Shown: piece by piece, positions 18,361 to 26,624 of the stretch
Layout: each line of letters begins with the position of its first letter
How positions within the stretch are numbered: the stretch's first letter is position 1
Assembly (NCBI GenBank): GCA_016218045.1
Contig: JACRFB010000013.1
Coordinates: 124,001-188,000, forward strand
Direction: 5' to 3'
Source: Ignavibacteriota bacterium
GTDB taxonomy: Bacteria > Bacteroidota > Ignavibacteria > SZUA-365
Length of the DNA stretch: 64,000 nucleotides
Notes under the pieces: model-generated
What the model was told of the DNA's origin: nothing
The model's database searches: none
What the model saw: the letters and a program-made list of their open reading frames with translations, nothing else
Program-made: the position numbers and the translations under genes

Positions 18361-18622
18361 TACAAGTTTTTACTGTTAAAAATACACCTATTGTTATTGA
18401 AAATGTGGATATGTGGATAACACCACCGTAACCATGAAAACTCGAAAAAATTCAAGGAACTCGGGATTGTTCGCTTAAAGTTACGCTTGATGTGTACAGA
18501 AGATTGCGGTATTGTGGATAAGTACGATTTTTACTCAGGCCGTACGTCCACGTACAAAAAGAAAGAAGGCGCGACTCAGAAGCGCGCCTTTTTGTACACG
18601 GTGTACACGGAGTTATCCACAT
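18361..18622. other. Probable replication origin (oriC) region downstream of dnaA
   Basis: This region between glnD and dnaA combines an AT-rich stretch (18361-18403) with perfect DnaA boxes: TGTGGATAA at 18412-18420 and 18513-18521, TTATCCACA at 18613-18621, and a one-mismatch box TGTGGATAT at 18404-18412. A tandem 9-base repeat TGTACACGG (18593-18601, 18602-18610) abuts the last box. Several DnaA boxes plus an AT-rich unwinding candidate beside dnaA is the classic oriC arrangement. Confidence 0.65.
18566..18593 (-). terminator. Terminator after dnaA, possibly bidirectional
   Basis: The 8-bp stem AAGGCGCG / CGCGCCTT has a 9-base loop. It lies about 40 bases past the dnaA stop. On the minus strand the stem is followed by a pyrimidine run rich in T; on the plus strand it is followed by TTT, so it could act in both directions within the oriC region. 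Confidence 0.7.
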
Positions 18623-18633
18623 TACAACGAACA

Positions 18634-20058
18634 TCATCCCGAAATGTAGGATATCTGTTTTTTGAGGTTGTCTACGTGGCTGCGAAGATTCTCGTCTTCC
18701 TGAAGCAACGATTCTATGGACCGGCAGGCATGAATGATCGTTGTGTGATCCCGACCACCAAAATGGAGTCCGATAGTTTTCAACGATGCCCGGGTGTACG
18801 TCTTTGAAAGATACATTGCCACCTGCCGAGGGAGTACAATTTCCTGCTTCCTCGTTTTTGCCCGCAGCGAGTTCTCGGTGACCTTAAAGTGGTCGGCAAC
18901 TATTTTTTGAATTTGCTCAACAGCCAGATCTTTTTTCTCTGCTGAAATGACGTTTTTCAAGACCTGTTCCGCGAGGGTCAGATCAATCGGTCGCTGTTCG
19001 AGAGTATGGCGAGCGATGAGTCCGATATAACACCCCTCAAGTTCCCGGATATTCGATTTCACATTCGAGGCGACAAACTCGACCACATCCTGTGGGAGTT
19101 CGATATGGTCGTCCTCGGCCTTCTTTCTCAGGATGGCTATACGTGTTTCCAGGTCCGGAGGCTGAATGTCGACAGTGAGACCGCACTGGAAGCGCGAGAT
19201 GAGTCTTTCGTCTAGACCGACAAGATCCTTCGGAGGCCGGTCCGACGAGAGTATTATTTGCTTCTTCAGTTGGTGAAGGGTGTTAAAAGTATGGAAGAAT
19301 GTATCCTGGGTTCTTTCCTTGCCCGAGAAAAACTGAATGTCGTCGACGATGAGTACATCCATGCTTCGGTAGAAGCTTGAGAACTCGATCGATTTGTTCT
19401 TTTCGATGGACTCTACAAAATCGATCGTAAATTTCTCACTCGAGACATAGCACACCTTTTTTCCTACATTTGCGCTTACGATTGCGTTTCCCACCGCCTG
19501 TATAAGGTGCGTTTTGCCAAGCCCCACACCCCCATATAATACGAGTGGGTTAAACGCCGTTTCGCCGGGATTTTTTGCGACATTCAGTGCCGCAGCGCGA
19601 GCGAACTGATTGCCATCCCCGCGGATGAAGTTCTCGAAGGTGAACTTGGGATTGAGGTTGTTTTGAAAAACATCCCTTGGATCGGGCGATTCGCTGCGCA
19701 GCGGTTGGTCTTGTCCTGCACCTTGCGCATCGGATGAAAGAAGCGGGACGGCGTCTGCCGTAGGGACTTTAACGGCGTACTGAAGCCGCGCATCGGCGCC
19801 GACGATAGAGCGAATGGTGTCTTGGAGCAAATCAAAATAGTGCTCCTCAAGCCATTCGTAGAAGTAGGTGCTCGGAACCTCGAGGGTGAGCATCCCCTCC
19901 TCCAGCGAAGTGGGGATAAGCGGTTCGAACCAGGTCTTGTAGGACAACGGTTTCACTTTACCGCGTATTTCATGCAGGCACTGACGCCACACAAACTCCG
20001 GGCTTGTTGTCGTGTATGATTCCATTGTATTCACGTGCTGGGTCCGCGGGTTGTTCAC
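18634..20058 (-). CDS. dnaA: Chromosomal replication initiator DnaA
   Basis: 474 residues from 20058 (ATG at 20025 is an alternative that starts at MESYTTTS, closer to the family N-terminus). Domain I is at about 20-95, a flexible linker runs to 125, and the AAA+ domain carries Walker A GGVGLGKT (176-183), Walker B LIVDDIQFF and sensor LSSDRPPKDL. Domain IV ends with the DNA-binding signature GGRDHTTIIHACRSIE. It melts oriC and loads the replicative helicase. DnaA boxes lie on both sides of the gene, so autoregulation is likely. Confidence 0.97.
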   Translation of the reverse strand: MNNPRTQHVNTMESYTTTSPEFVWRQCLHEIRGKVKPLSYKTWFEPLIPTSLEEGMLTLEVPSTYFYEWLEEHYFDLLQDTIRSIVGADARLQYAVKVPTADAVPLLSSDAQGAGQDQPLRSESPDPRDVFQNNLNPKFTFENFIRGDGNQFARAAALNVAKNPGETAFNPLVLYGGVGLGKTHLIQAVGNAIVSANVGKKVCYVSSEKFTIDFVESIEKNKSIEFSSFYRSMDVLIVDDIQFFSGKERTQDTFFHTFNTLHQLKKQIILSSDRPPKDLVGLDERLISRFQCGLTVDIQPPDLETRIAILRKKAEDDHIELPQDVVEFVASNVKSNIRELEGCYIGLIARHTLEQRPIDLTLAEQVLKNVISAEKKDLAVEQIQKIVADHFKVTENSLRAKTRKQEIVLPRQVAMYLSKTYTRASLKTIGLHFGGRDHTTIIHACRSIESLLQEDENLRSHVDNLKKQISYISG

Positions 20059-20538
20059 AATTGGAAAGATGCAGAAATAGGCGAGAATTGTATTGCACCA
20101 GGATCCAGCCGCGCTCGGTAAGTCAAAAAAAATAACCGAGAGTTATATCGAGATGCGCAAAACACGGCTGTTTTTAATAGACTTGACTGTTTGCTGCCAA
20201 AAACATCCTCCGAGGTTCTCCCGGCAAATCGGAGACTGCGTCGGGTGGGTGCGTTTGTGACCGGGGCGTTGTCCACACGTTATCCACAGGCGAAATGGCT
20301 GCGGTGTGCTTGAGCATTATAGACGCCCACGGGCGGATTTTCAACCCCGTAGGCGTGGGGTGCGCGACTTGATTTTTACGAAGTCATACTCGATAAACGA
20401 TTTACAAACATCCGTGGGACGAAATATTTTTTTCTTGTCAAAACGGAGTGTTTCGGCGAACCGGACGGGCGTTCGACTTGATTTTGATCCTTCCACCGTT
20501 TACAATGTTGCGAACGGTACTCTACCAGAAACTCGAAA
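20059..20538. other. 480-base intergenic region upstream of dnaA with two DnaA boxes
   Basis: No gene is supported here. It separates divergent dnaA and an exported-protein gene. TTGTCCACA at 20269-20277 and TTATCCACA at 20280-20288 lie two bases apart, so bound DnaA could repress dnaA or belong to a split origin. A sigma-70-type promoter for the rightward gene lies at 20478-20506. Short open frames present lack a ribosome site or any recognisable protein sequence. Confidence 0.6.
20478..20506 (+). promoter_or_regulatory. Promoter TTGATT-N17-TACAAT
   Basis: TTGATT at 20478-20483, 17-base spacer, TACAAT at 20501-20506: a good match to the general bacterial housekeeping consensus. Transcription would begin near 20513, about 26 bases before the ATG at 20539. 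Confidence 0.55.
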
Positions 20539-21042
20539 ATGAAAAAGCATATTTCGCTCCTTTTTATCCTCCTCTCTGTATCGGCGCACGCGCAATTCCG
20601 CGGCCAGGAGCCCCGCACGCCCTCTGTTGAGGAACATCAGATACAGAGATCCTCTTCTTCCGTGTTTGGGTTTTTTGATCCGTCCCGTTTCTCGATGTCG
20701 CACAGTGTGTCGATGGGATATCTGAGCATGGGCCGGGAGGGGTTGGGTTACTCCGCATATACGAACAGCATGAAGTATCAGATTTCGGATCCGCTCTCCG
20801 TCCGTGCTGATATCACGATGATGTATTCGCCGGTCGGCTCTCTCTCAGCGAAGCTGAACAACACCTTCAGCGGCATTTTCCTTGAACGTGCACGCATCGA
20901 TTATAGACCGTCAAAAGAGTTCGGCGTGTCCCTGCAGTTTCAACAGATGCCGGCATACTCCTCCCCGTGGAACAACGCATTCGGGTATGACGGCCTGGGA
21001 TACCGCCGCGCCATATCAGATCCGTGGGACGAGAGCCGCTGA
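20539..21042 (+). CDS. Exported protein of unknown function
   Basis: 167 residues. A signal peptide (MKKHISLLFILLSVSAHAQ) is clear. The mature part is rich in Ser, Met, Tyr and Gly with alternating strands (SMSHSVSMGYLSMGREGLGY, VRADITMMYSPVG), which suggests a small beta-rich outer-membrane or surface protein. No family is recognised. It is expressed from its own promoter and closed by a terminator at 21073-21098. It lies next to dnaA, but nothing links it to replication. Confidence 0.7.
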   Translation: MKKHISLLFILLSVSAHAQFRGQEPRTPSVEEHQIQRSSSSVFGFFDPSRFSMSHSVSMGYLSMGREGLGYSAYTNSMKYQISDPLSVRADITMMYSPVGSLSAKLNNTFSGIFLERARIDYRPSKEFGVSLQFQQMPAYSSPWNNAFGYDGLGYRRAISDPWDESR

Positions 21043-21072
21043 CGCCTCAAGCCAAAGTTAGAAGCCATGCTG

Positions 21073-21098
21073 ACCGGGCACATTGTGTCCGGTTTTTT
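21073..21098 (+). terminator. Rho-independent terminator after the exported-protein gene
   Basis: A 9-bp stem with one G-T pair and a 3-base loop is followed by six T. The in-frame ATG at 21067 lies just ahead of it, so that ATG is not the start of the next gene. Confidence 0.85.
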
Positions 21099-21111
21099 GT
21101 ATTTTGCAGTG

Positions 21112-21585
21112 ATGACTAGGAACAATAACAGAGAGAGACGTCTTAATCCGGGAAACATGCTGCTGAATTTCGCGATCGTTCTCCTGGCAGCGATTGTTGT
21201 TTTTCTCCTCTACTCCTTCGTCAACACAACAATGGTGAATACCCCCGTCGACAATCAGGCCGATTCGAGGGGGATGACGACATCGGGAGAGGTGATTCAG
21301 TTGGATGTGTTGAACGGCTGCGGCGTGCAGGGAGTGGCGCAGGACTTCACTGATTTTCTGCGCAAACGGAAATTCGATGTCGTCCAATCGTCAAACTACA
21401 CATCGTTTGATGTCGTGGAATCGCTGGTCATCGATCGGGTTGGGAACAGGGCTACCGCGAGCAAGGTTGCTCACGCTCTGGGGATCGACGTCAAAAACGT
21501 CGTGACACAGATAAACCCCGATTACTATCTGCATGTTTCTGTCGTCATCGGCAGGGATTATCAGGAATTGAAACCGTACAAATAA
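21112..21585 (+). CDS. Membrane-anchored protein with LytR C-terminal domain
   Basis: 157 residues from the ATG at 21112; the earlier in-frame ATG lies ahead of the terminator hairpin. A single membrane segment (about residues 17-37) is followed by a LytR-C domain: IQLDVLNGCGVQGVAQDFTDFLRKR and a C-terminal strand VVIGRDYQ. In Gram-positives this domain accompanies cell-wall ligases; stand-alone versions are common in FCB bacteria and unexplained. It starts the unit with rsfS and argS; the gap to rsfS is 13 bases. Confidence 0.75.
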   Translation: MTRNNNRERRLNPGNMLLNFAIVLLAAIVVFLLYSFVNTTMVNTPVDNQADSRGMTTSGEVIQLDVLNGCGVQGVAQDFTDFLRKRKFDVVQSSNYTSFDVVESLVIDRVGNRATASKVAHALGIDVKNVVTQINPDYYLHVSVVIGRDYQELKPYK

Positions 21586-21598
21586 TACAGGACTCGCT

Positions 21599-21982
21599 TT
21601 GACTTCACACGAAACCGCCCGTGCCGCCGCCGCATTTGCGCTCGAAAAAAAGGCGCACGATGTCGCCATCCTTGAACTGGGCTCACTTTCGGATGTAACG
21701 GACTACTTTGTCGTCTGTACGGGTGACACCGACACGCATGTGAAAGCGATTGCAGACCACGTTGACGATCAACTGCGAATAGCCGGGAGTCCGGTGTGGC
21801 GACGCGAGGGCCTGCAGACACTCCAGTGGGTGCTACTCGACTGCGTGGATGTTGTCGTGCATGTATTCCAGCCGCGTGTCCGCGAATACTACGACATAGA
21901 GCGCTTATGGGGAGACGCGCCAATTGAAAAGATCACTGACGCACCGGACGGCACGGTTGTCACCGTGGAGCAGGAACGATGA
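21599..21982 (+). CDS. rsfS: Ribosomal silencing factor RsfS
   Basis: 127 residues from a TTG at 21599, with ACAGGA a few bases upstream; no ATG fits. Family motifs DVAILELGSLSDVTDYFVVCTGDT and DVVVHVFQPRVREYYDIERLWGDAP are complete. RsfS binds ribosomal protein uL14 and blocks subunit joining during slow growth. It overlaps argS by 4 bases (ATGA), so its rare start codon could also limit argS coupling. Confidence 0.93.
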   Translation: MTSHETARAAAAFALEKKAHDVAILELGSLSDVTDYFVVCTGDTDTHVKAIADHVDDQLRIAGSPVWRREGLQTLQWVLLDCVDVVVHVFQPRVREYYDIERLWGDAPIEKITDAPDGTVVTVEQER

Positions 21983-23610
21983 AAGAGTATCTCGAAGCAC
22001 GGCTTCGTGACGCCGCTCGCTCGGCGGGATACGACATCGGGGATGTCGATGTTCAGTTTGAGCGCCCCAAACAGGCGGGGCACGGCGATCTTGCGAGCAA
22101 CCTCGCCATGCTTCTCGCAAAAGTGGCCAAGAAGAACCCACGAGAGCTGGCAGCGCACCTTGTTGACGCTCTCGTACTCGATGAACGGCGGATCAGCAGT
22201 GTGGAAATTGCCGGACCGGGCTTCATCAATTTTAGATTTTCGGAATACTACCTCGACGATCAACTCGCGAACATACTCGAGAGAGGACCGCTGTTCGGAA
22301 GAACTTCCATGCACAGCGGGAAGAAGGCAAACGTCGAGTGGGTCAGCGCGAATCCTACCGGACCGCTTCATGCCGGGCACGGGCGACAGGTTTGCCTCGG
22401 CGCCACCCTTTGTTCTATTCTCGAGCATGCCGGCTGGGATGTGACCCGCGAATACTACTTCAACAACGCAGGCAACCAGATGAACAATCTGGGCCGCTCC
22501 GTCCGCGCGAGATATCTGGAGAAATGCGGAGAGGATGTCGCGGCGGATGAAATTCAGTATGCGGGCGAATACATCGCGGGTATCGCGGAACTTGTGTATG
22601 AGGAGCACGGTGACGGAAAAAAGGATGCGCCGATCGAGTATTTCCGTAAAGCCGGTGAGGAGTGGTGTTTCACACATATCAAGCGCACGCTCTCCGCGTT
22701 GAACGTTCACCACGACGTCTTCTTCAACGAGGACTCACTTTACCGAGACGGGAAAATTCAAGAGGTGATCGACGAACTGCGCGCGCGCGACCTGGTATAC
22801 GATCATGAGGGAGCGCTGTGGTTGCGAACCACAAAATTCGGCGCGGACAAAGACCGGGTTGTCGTAAAAAGCACGGGCGAGCCCACGTATCGTCTCCCTG
22901 ATATCGCGTATCACCGGGACAAAATATCGCGTGGATACGACAAGGTTATCGATATCTTTGGCGCGGATCACATCGCAACAATTCCAGATGTTCTTGCAGG
23001 CGTCGAATCGCTGGGATTACCTGTGAATCATGTGGATGTTATTATCCACCAGATGGTGAGCTTTGTGAACGAAGGTGAAGCCGTCAAGATGAGCAAGCGC
23101 TCGGGGAACGTGTACTATCTCGATGATCTTATTCGCGACGTCGGCGCGGATGCCGTCAGGTACTTCTTTGTGATGCGCGGCGCAAACGCGCACCTGGAAT
23201 TCGATGTTCAATTGGCTCGAGAGCAGAGCGAGAATAATCCCGTGTATTACCTGCAGTACGCACATGCGCGTATCGCAAGCATCCTCCGCTTCGCGGAATC
23301 AGAAGGTCGCGATCTGACAGCAATTCCCGATCTCTCACGATTGAGACATCCCGCTGAATTAACGCTGATAAAGGCGTTGTCGGGTCTTCCGGAAATAATC
23401 ACCCTATCCGCTTCAACATACGAGACGCAGCACATCTGCACGTACCTGCACAGTGTCGCCGGTGAGTTTCACCGCTTCTATCACGAGTGCAGGGTTGTGA
23501 CCGAAGACGAAGCGCTCACCGCGGCGCGACTCGCCCTCTGCCGCGCAACAAAACAGGTGCTCGCGAACGGCTTCGTCATACTCGGCATCAGCGCTCCCGA
23601 GCGGATGTAG
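21979..23610 (+). CDS. argS: Arginyl-tRNA synthetase
   Basis: 543 residues. The N-terminal Add-1 domain (1-90) includes QAGHGDLASNLAM. The class I catalytic domain has HAGH (131-134) as the HIGH motif and KMSKR near residue 373. A DALR anticodon-binding domain with PVYYLQYAHARI ends the protein. It charges tRNA-Arg. The gene is last in its unit and ends 4 bases before the convergent barrel gene. Confidence 0.97.
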   Translation: MKEYLEARLRDAARSAGYDIGDVDVQFERPKQAGHGDLASNLAMLLAKVAKKNPRELAAHLVDALVLDERRISSVEIAGPGFINFRFSEYYLDDQLANILERGPLFGRTSMHSGKKANVEWVSANPTGPLHAGHGRQVCLGATLCSILEHAGWDVTREYYFNNAGNQMNNLGRSVRARYLEKCGEDVAADEIQYAGEYIAGIAELVYEEHGDGKKDAPIEYFRKAGEEWCFTHIKRTLSALNVHHDVFFNEDSLYRDGKIQEVIDELRARDLVYDHEGALWLRTTKFGADKDRVVVKSTGEPTYRLPDIAYHRDKISRGYDKVIDIFGADHIATIPDVLAGVESLGLPVNHVDVIIHQMVSFVNEGEAVKMSKRSGNVYYLDDLIRDVGADAVRYFFVMRGANAHLEFDVQLAREQSENNPVYYLQYAHARIASILRFAESEGRDLTAIPDLSRLRHPAELTLIKALSGLPEIITLSASTYETQHICTYLHSVAGEFHRFYHECRVVTEDEALTAARLALCRATKQVLANGFVILGISAPERM

Positions 23611-23614
23611 AGTA

Positions 23615-24343
23615 TCAGAAGTGGAATGACACGCCGGCGCTGTAGACATTCCCGTTGACGTTCACGCGAGAACGGAATGGCCGTTGGTCGAGCGGGTAGT
23701 GCACACCGTTTGATAGAACAGACGGCTGCTCGAAGACGTTCGAGGGTGTTATCAGAGGATCTCTGAAACGGAATTCCATCTGGATCGAGAGTGACGGAAA
23801 CACAAAGTACTCCATTCCAAAAACGGTGAGAATGTTGAACGCCGGTACGGAGCGAGTTGCCGCTGATGCGATTCCGGCGACCTCGTATCTGCGTGAACCC
23901 AGATACAGTCCCCCTCCTCCTCCAAGAAAAATTTGAAACCGCTCGCCGGTAAACGGTAGGATAAAAAGCACCGCACCCTCGATGGCGTACATGTTGAAGC
24001 CATCGGTGAAAGTAGTGGCATTGTAGTCCCGGGTCGCTGTTTGTGTTTCCAGATACTCCGCGCTCAATTGGATTCGGGTTGAGCGGGACAATTGGTACGA
24101 ATAGGCCAGCCTGCCACTGAAGACGAAGCCGAAATCAATCGCGCTGTTGCGTTCGATCTCATCGTTGGAAAACGGGGAGGTGTACAGACGTGCGCTCGCG
24201 ACCCCATTCACAAAAGCACAAATAGATTGGGGGCGATCCTGCCCATGCGTTGCTGCAAGAGACAGGAATAAAAGAGGTACCCCCCGGAGGAGGGCCGAGA
24301 AGCCTCTCCTGCGGGGGGTGCGATATGGAGTAGAACGTCGCAT
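23615..24343 (-). CDS. Outer-membrane beta-barrel protein, unknown function
   Basis: 242 residues. A signal peptide ends near ATHGQ, and the protein closes with VSFHF, an aromatic end recognised by the barrel-assembly machine. Strands alternate throughout and a Gly-rich turn (FLGGGGGLYLG) sits mid-way. No substrate can be named. The signal-peptide coding stretch forms a long DNA hairpin at 24279-24319. It follows the PpiD-like gene by 38 bases on the same strand, so it may be in that unit. Confidence 0.68.
   Translation of the reverse strand: MRRSTPYRTPRRRGFSALLRGVPLLFLSLAATHGQDRPQSICAFVNGVASARLYTSPFSNDEIERNSAIDFGFVFSGRLAYSYQLSRSTRIQLSAEYLETQTATRDYNATTFTDGFNMYAIEGAVLFILPFTGERFQIFLGGGGGLYLGSRRYEVAGIASAATRSVPAFNILTVFGMEYFVFPSLSIQMEFRFRDPLITPSNVFEQPSVLSNGVHYPLDQRPFRSRVNVNGNVYSAGVSFHF
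24279..24319. repeat. Imperfect inverted repeat in the barrel gene's signal-peptide region
   Basis: ACCCCCCGGAGGAGGG (24279-24294) pairs with CTCTCCTGCGGGGGGT (24304-24319) with two mismatches and a 9-base loop. It spans codons for the positively charged start of the signal peptide, so it may hold translation down or be a by-product of codon choice. Confidence 0.6.
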
Positions 24344-24380
24344 CGACGCATGCGCCTGAGCGCGGCGGGTCAGTCCGACA

Positions 24381-26486
24381 TCAACGGAAGAACTTGTCGC
24401 GGTTATCCGTGATGCTGACTGTCTCCCTCATTTCATCCAACCACGTCTGGATGAATTCGTTCGAGAGCTGCTGCGCGTTCTCCTGGCGTATCTGATCCTT
24501 CTTAACTTTGAAGGCGGTCTCATCGAACGGGGCCTTGTTGACGACCTGAAGAACGTAGACGCCGCGCATACCACGGAAGGGCTGAGAACGCTCGCCCGGC
24601 TTCAGACGCATGACTGTTCCAATAAAAGCCTCGTCACGGCCGACGGTCTGGGGGCCGGCTGCCGGTGTAAACGTTTCACTAAACTGGACTGTAAGACCAG
24701 GAGTCGATGCGGCTATGTCCTGCAGCGATTTTCCCGGGGCCGCCTTAGAGCGTGCAATTTCCAATGTTTTGCGCATCTGGCGATCGTACACGACCTGAGC
24801 TTTGATCTGTTCTTTGACGTCGTCGAGAGGACGATATCCCTCTGGACGCGTGGCGGAGACCATGGCAACAACATAGCCGTTTGTTGCACGGTGCACGTCA
24901 CTCATCGTCCCGACAGAATTTTCGAATGCAAACTTCATCAGCGAAGGATTTACACCGATGTTCGGGATGTATGATGAGCCACTCTGCTGGGCAAACTCCG
25001 GCGTCTCGAGAACCTGGAGCTTCTGCTTTTGCGCTTCCTGCTCGAAGTTGCTTTCATTCTCGGCGAAGTACTTAAAGGACTCAGCATTTTCCCGAACAGT
25101 ATTTGCGGTGCGTGAACTCGGTTTGACTGAGAGTCGAATTTCCGCGTACTTGATTTCCTGGGAAGAGCGCCCTGTGACCTTGATGACGTGATATCCGTAG
25201 GAGGTTTTCACGGGGCCGACGATTTCGCCGACCTTTGCTTTCAGACACGCATCCTCGAACTCTTTCACCATTCGGCCTTTTCCGAACCAACCGAGAGATC
25301 CCCCGCGTTCTGCGGCGCCCGGTTCTTCAGACAGTCGACCGGCCAATGCCGCAAAGTTCGCACCACCGCGAGCCTCTGCCAACGCCTTGTCGGCTTTGGC
25401 CTTCTGATCCGCGTCATTCTGTCCGCCATCGGTTCGAAACAGAATGTGCGATGCACTCGTAAGGGCTTCTGTTCCTTCACGCTGATCCATGACGCGGAAT
25501 ACCGAGAATCCCGTCTCGTTCGGTAGCGGCCCCACTATGGAACCGACCGCTTTGCCGAAGAGGTCGTCAACGATCCGTGGATCTATCATCTGACGGGTGA
25601 CAAACTGGTCCTGATACTGCTGTTCGGAATTCTTTTTTACAAGCTCGAGGAAATCCTTCCCCTTGTTTGCTTCTTCGATCAGTGCCTGCAGCTCACTGCG
25701 GATGGCAGCGGAGTCGTCGGCCGACGGAACTTCGGAGAAGAGGACATATTTGAGTTGTCTCATCTCCTTCGTTTTGAACTGTTTCTTGTGTTTTTCATAG
25801 AAGGATTTATACTCATCCTCAGTCGGAGCGGATGTATCCTTCTGTGCAAACACGCGGGGATCGAAGAGCACAAAATTCGCCGCGAGCTGTGTGTTTTGGT
25901 CCACGAACTTCGAGCGAAGATCCTGATCCGTCATGAATACAGCCGATGTAAGAACGGCAGTAAGCTTCTGGCGAAGCAGATCGTCCTTGAGCTGTTTTTC
26001 TATTTCCGCAAGAACCGGGAGATTTTCCGCTCCGGGATTTCGCAGAAAGAGTTCATATTGTTCGCGATTGAAACGGCCTGTTGAATCGCGAAAATACCGC
26101 GCCAACATTTCCGGAGGCGCCTCTCCGGTCACCCAGTCAACCACCTCCTTGTCGCTGACGGAGAGACCGAACTGGTCCGCAGCGCGTTTCAGCACGGCCT
26201 GCGTGACAAAATCGTTCCATACCTGTTCGCGAATCGACAACATCGCGTTTTCGTCCAGCTCCTTGCCTTCATTCTGCTGCTTCTGCTGTTCAGCGAGACG
26301 GTCAACAACCTGCTGGAACTCCTGATACGTAATGGCCTGACCATCGATGTTTCCAATTTCAGATGCAGAGCTCTGAAATACCGAGCGGATATCGATATCA
26401 CTCACCACCCAGAACGCGATAAATACAACCGCGAATGCAATGATGAACACGTGCGCATTGTCACGCATTCTTGTCATCATGCCCAT
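24381..26486 (-). CDS. PpiD/SurA-like peptidyl-prolyl isomerase, membrane-anchored
   Basis: 701 residues from the ATG at 26486, which places the membrane anchor (about 11-30) at the N-terminus. A SurA_N-type chaperone region (40-240) with EIGNIDGQAITYQEFQQVVDRL precedes a parvulin rotamase near residues 335-430 (ASHILFR, GSLGWFGKGRMVKEFEDACL, TSYGYHVIKV). This is the PpiD layout: a periplasm-facing chaperone near the Sec translocon. It is the third exported isomerase class in the window. Confidence 0.88.
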   Translation of the reverse strand: MGMMTRMRDNAHVFIIAFAVVFIAFWVVSDIDIRSVFQSSASEIGNIDGQAITYQEFQQVVDRLAEQQKQQNEGKELDENAMLSIREQVWNDFVTQAVLKRAADQFGLSVSDKEVVDWVTGEAPPEMLARYFRDSTGRFNREQYELFLRNPGAENLPVLAEIEKQLKDDLLRQKLTAVLTSAVFMTDQDLRSKFVDQNTQLAANFVLFDPRVFAQKDTSAPTEDEYKSFYEKHKKQFKTKEMRQLKYVLFSEVPSADDSAAIRSELQALIEEANKGKDFLELVKKNSEQQYQDQFVTRQMIDPRIVDDLFGKAVGSIVGPLPNETGFSVFRVMDQREGTEALTSASHILFRTDGGQNDADQKAKADKALAEARGGANFAALAGRLSEEPGAAERGGSLGWFGKGRMVKEFEDACLKAKVGEIVGPVKTSYGYHVIKVTGRSSQEIKYAEIRLSVKPSSRTANTVRENAESFKYFAENESNFEQEAQKQKLQVLETPEFAQQSGSSYIPNIGVNPSLMKFAFENSVGTMSDVHRATNGYVVAMVSATRPEGYRPLDDVKEQIKAQVVYDRQMRKTLEIARSKAAPGKSLQDIAASTPGLTVQFSETFTPAAGPQTVGRDEAFIGTVMRLKPGERSQPFRGMRGVYVLQVVNKAPFDETAFKVKKDQIRQENAQQLSNEFIQTWLDEMRETVSITDNRDKFFR

Positions 26487-26569
26487 ACTCGAGTTTCTCC
26501 GTATAATCCAAAGAGGTACAAAGTAGCCGCTAAATATAGTTGGACAAGCGGGATAATCCAAGGGAAACG

Positions 26570-26601
26570 AAAAACGGCGACCCGAAATACGGGCCGCCGT
26601 T
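26570..26601 (-). terminator. Rho-independent terminator after the FadL-like gene
   Basis: 12-position stem with one mismatch (AACGGCGGCCCG / CGGGTCGCCGTT on the minus strand), 5-base loop, then TTTT. It starts 23 bases after the stop codon of the porin gene. Confidence 0.85.
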
Positions 26602-26624
26602 CCAGTATTAGACTGTTTCGGGAT

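Noticed and set aside
21067-21111. ATG start ahead of the terminator hairpin
   Set aside because: A start here would place the terminator stem inside the coding sequence; the ATG at 21112 begins the real protein just before the membrane segment.
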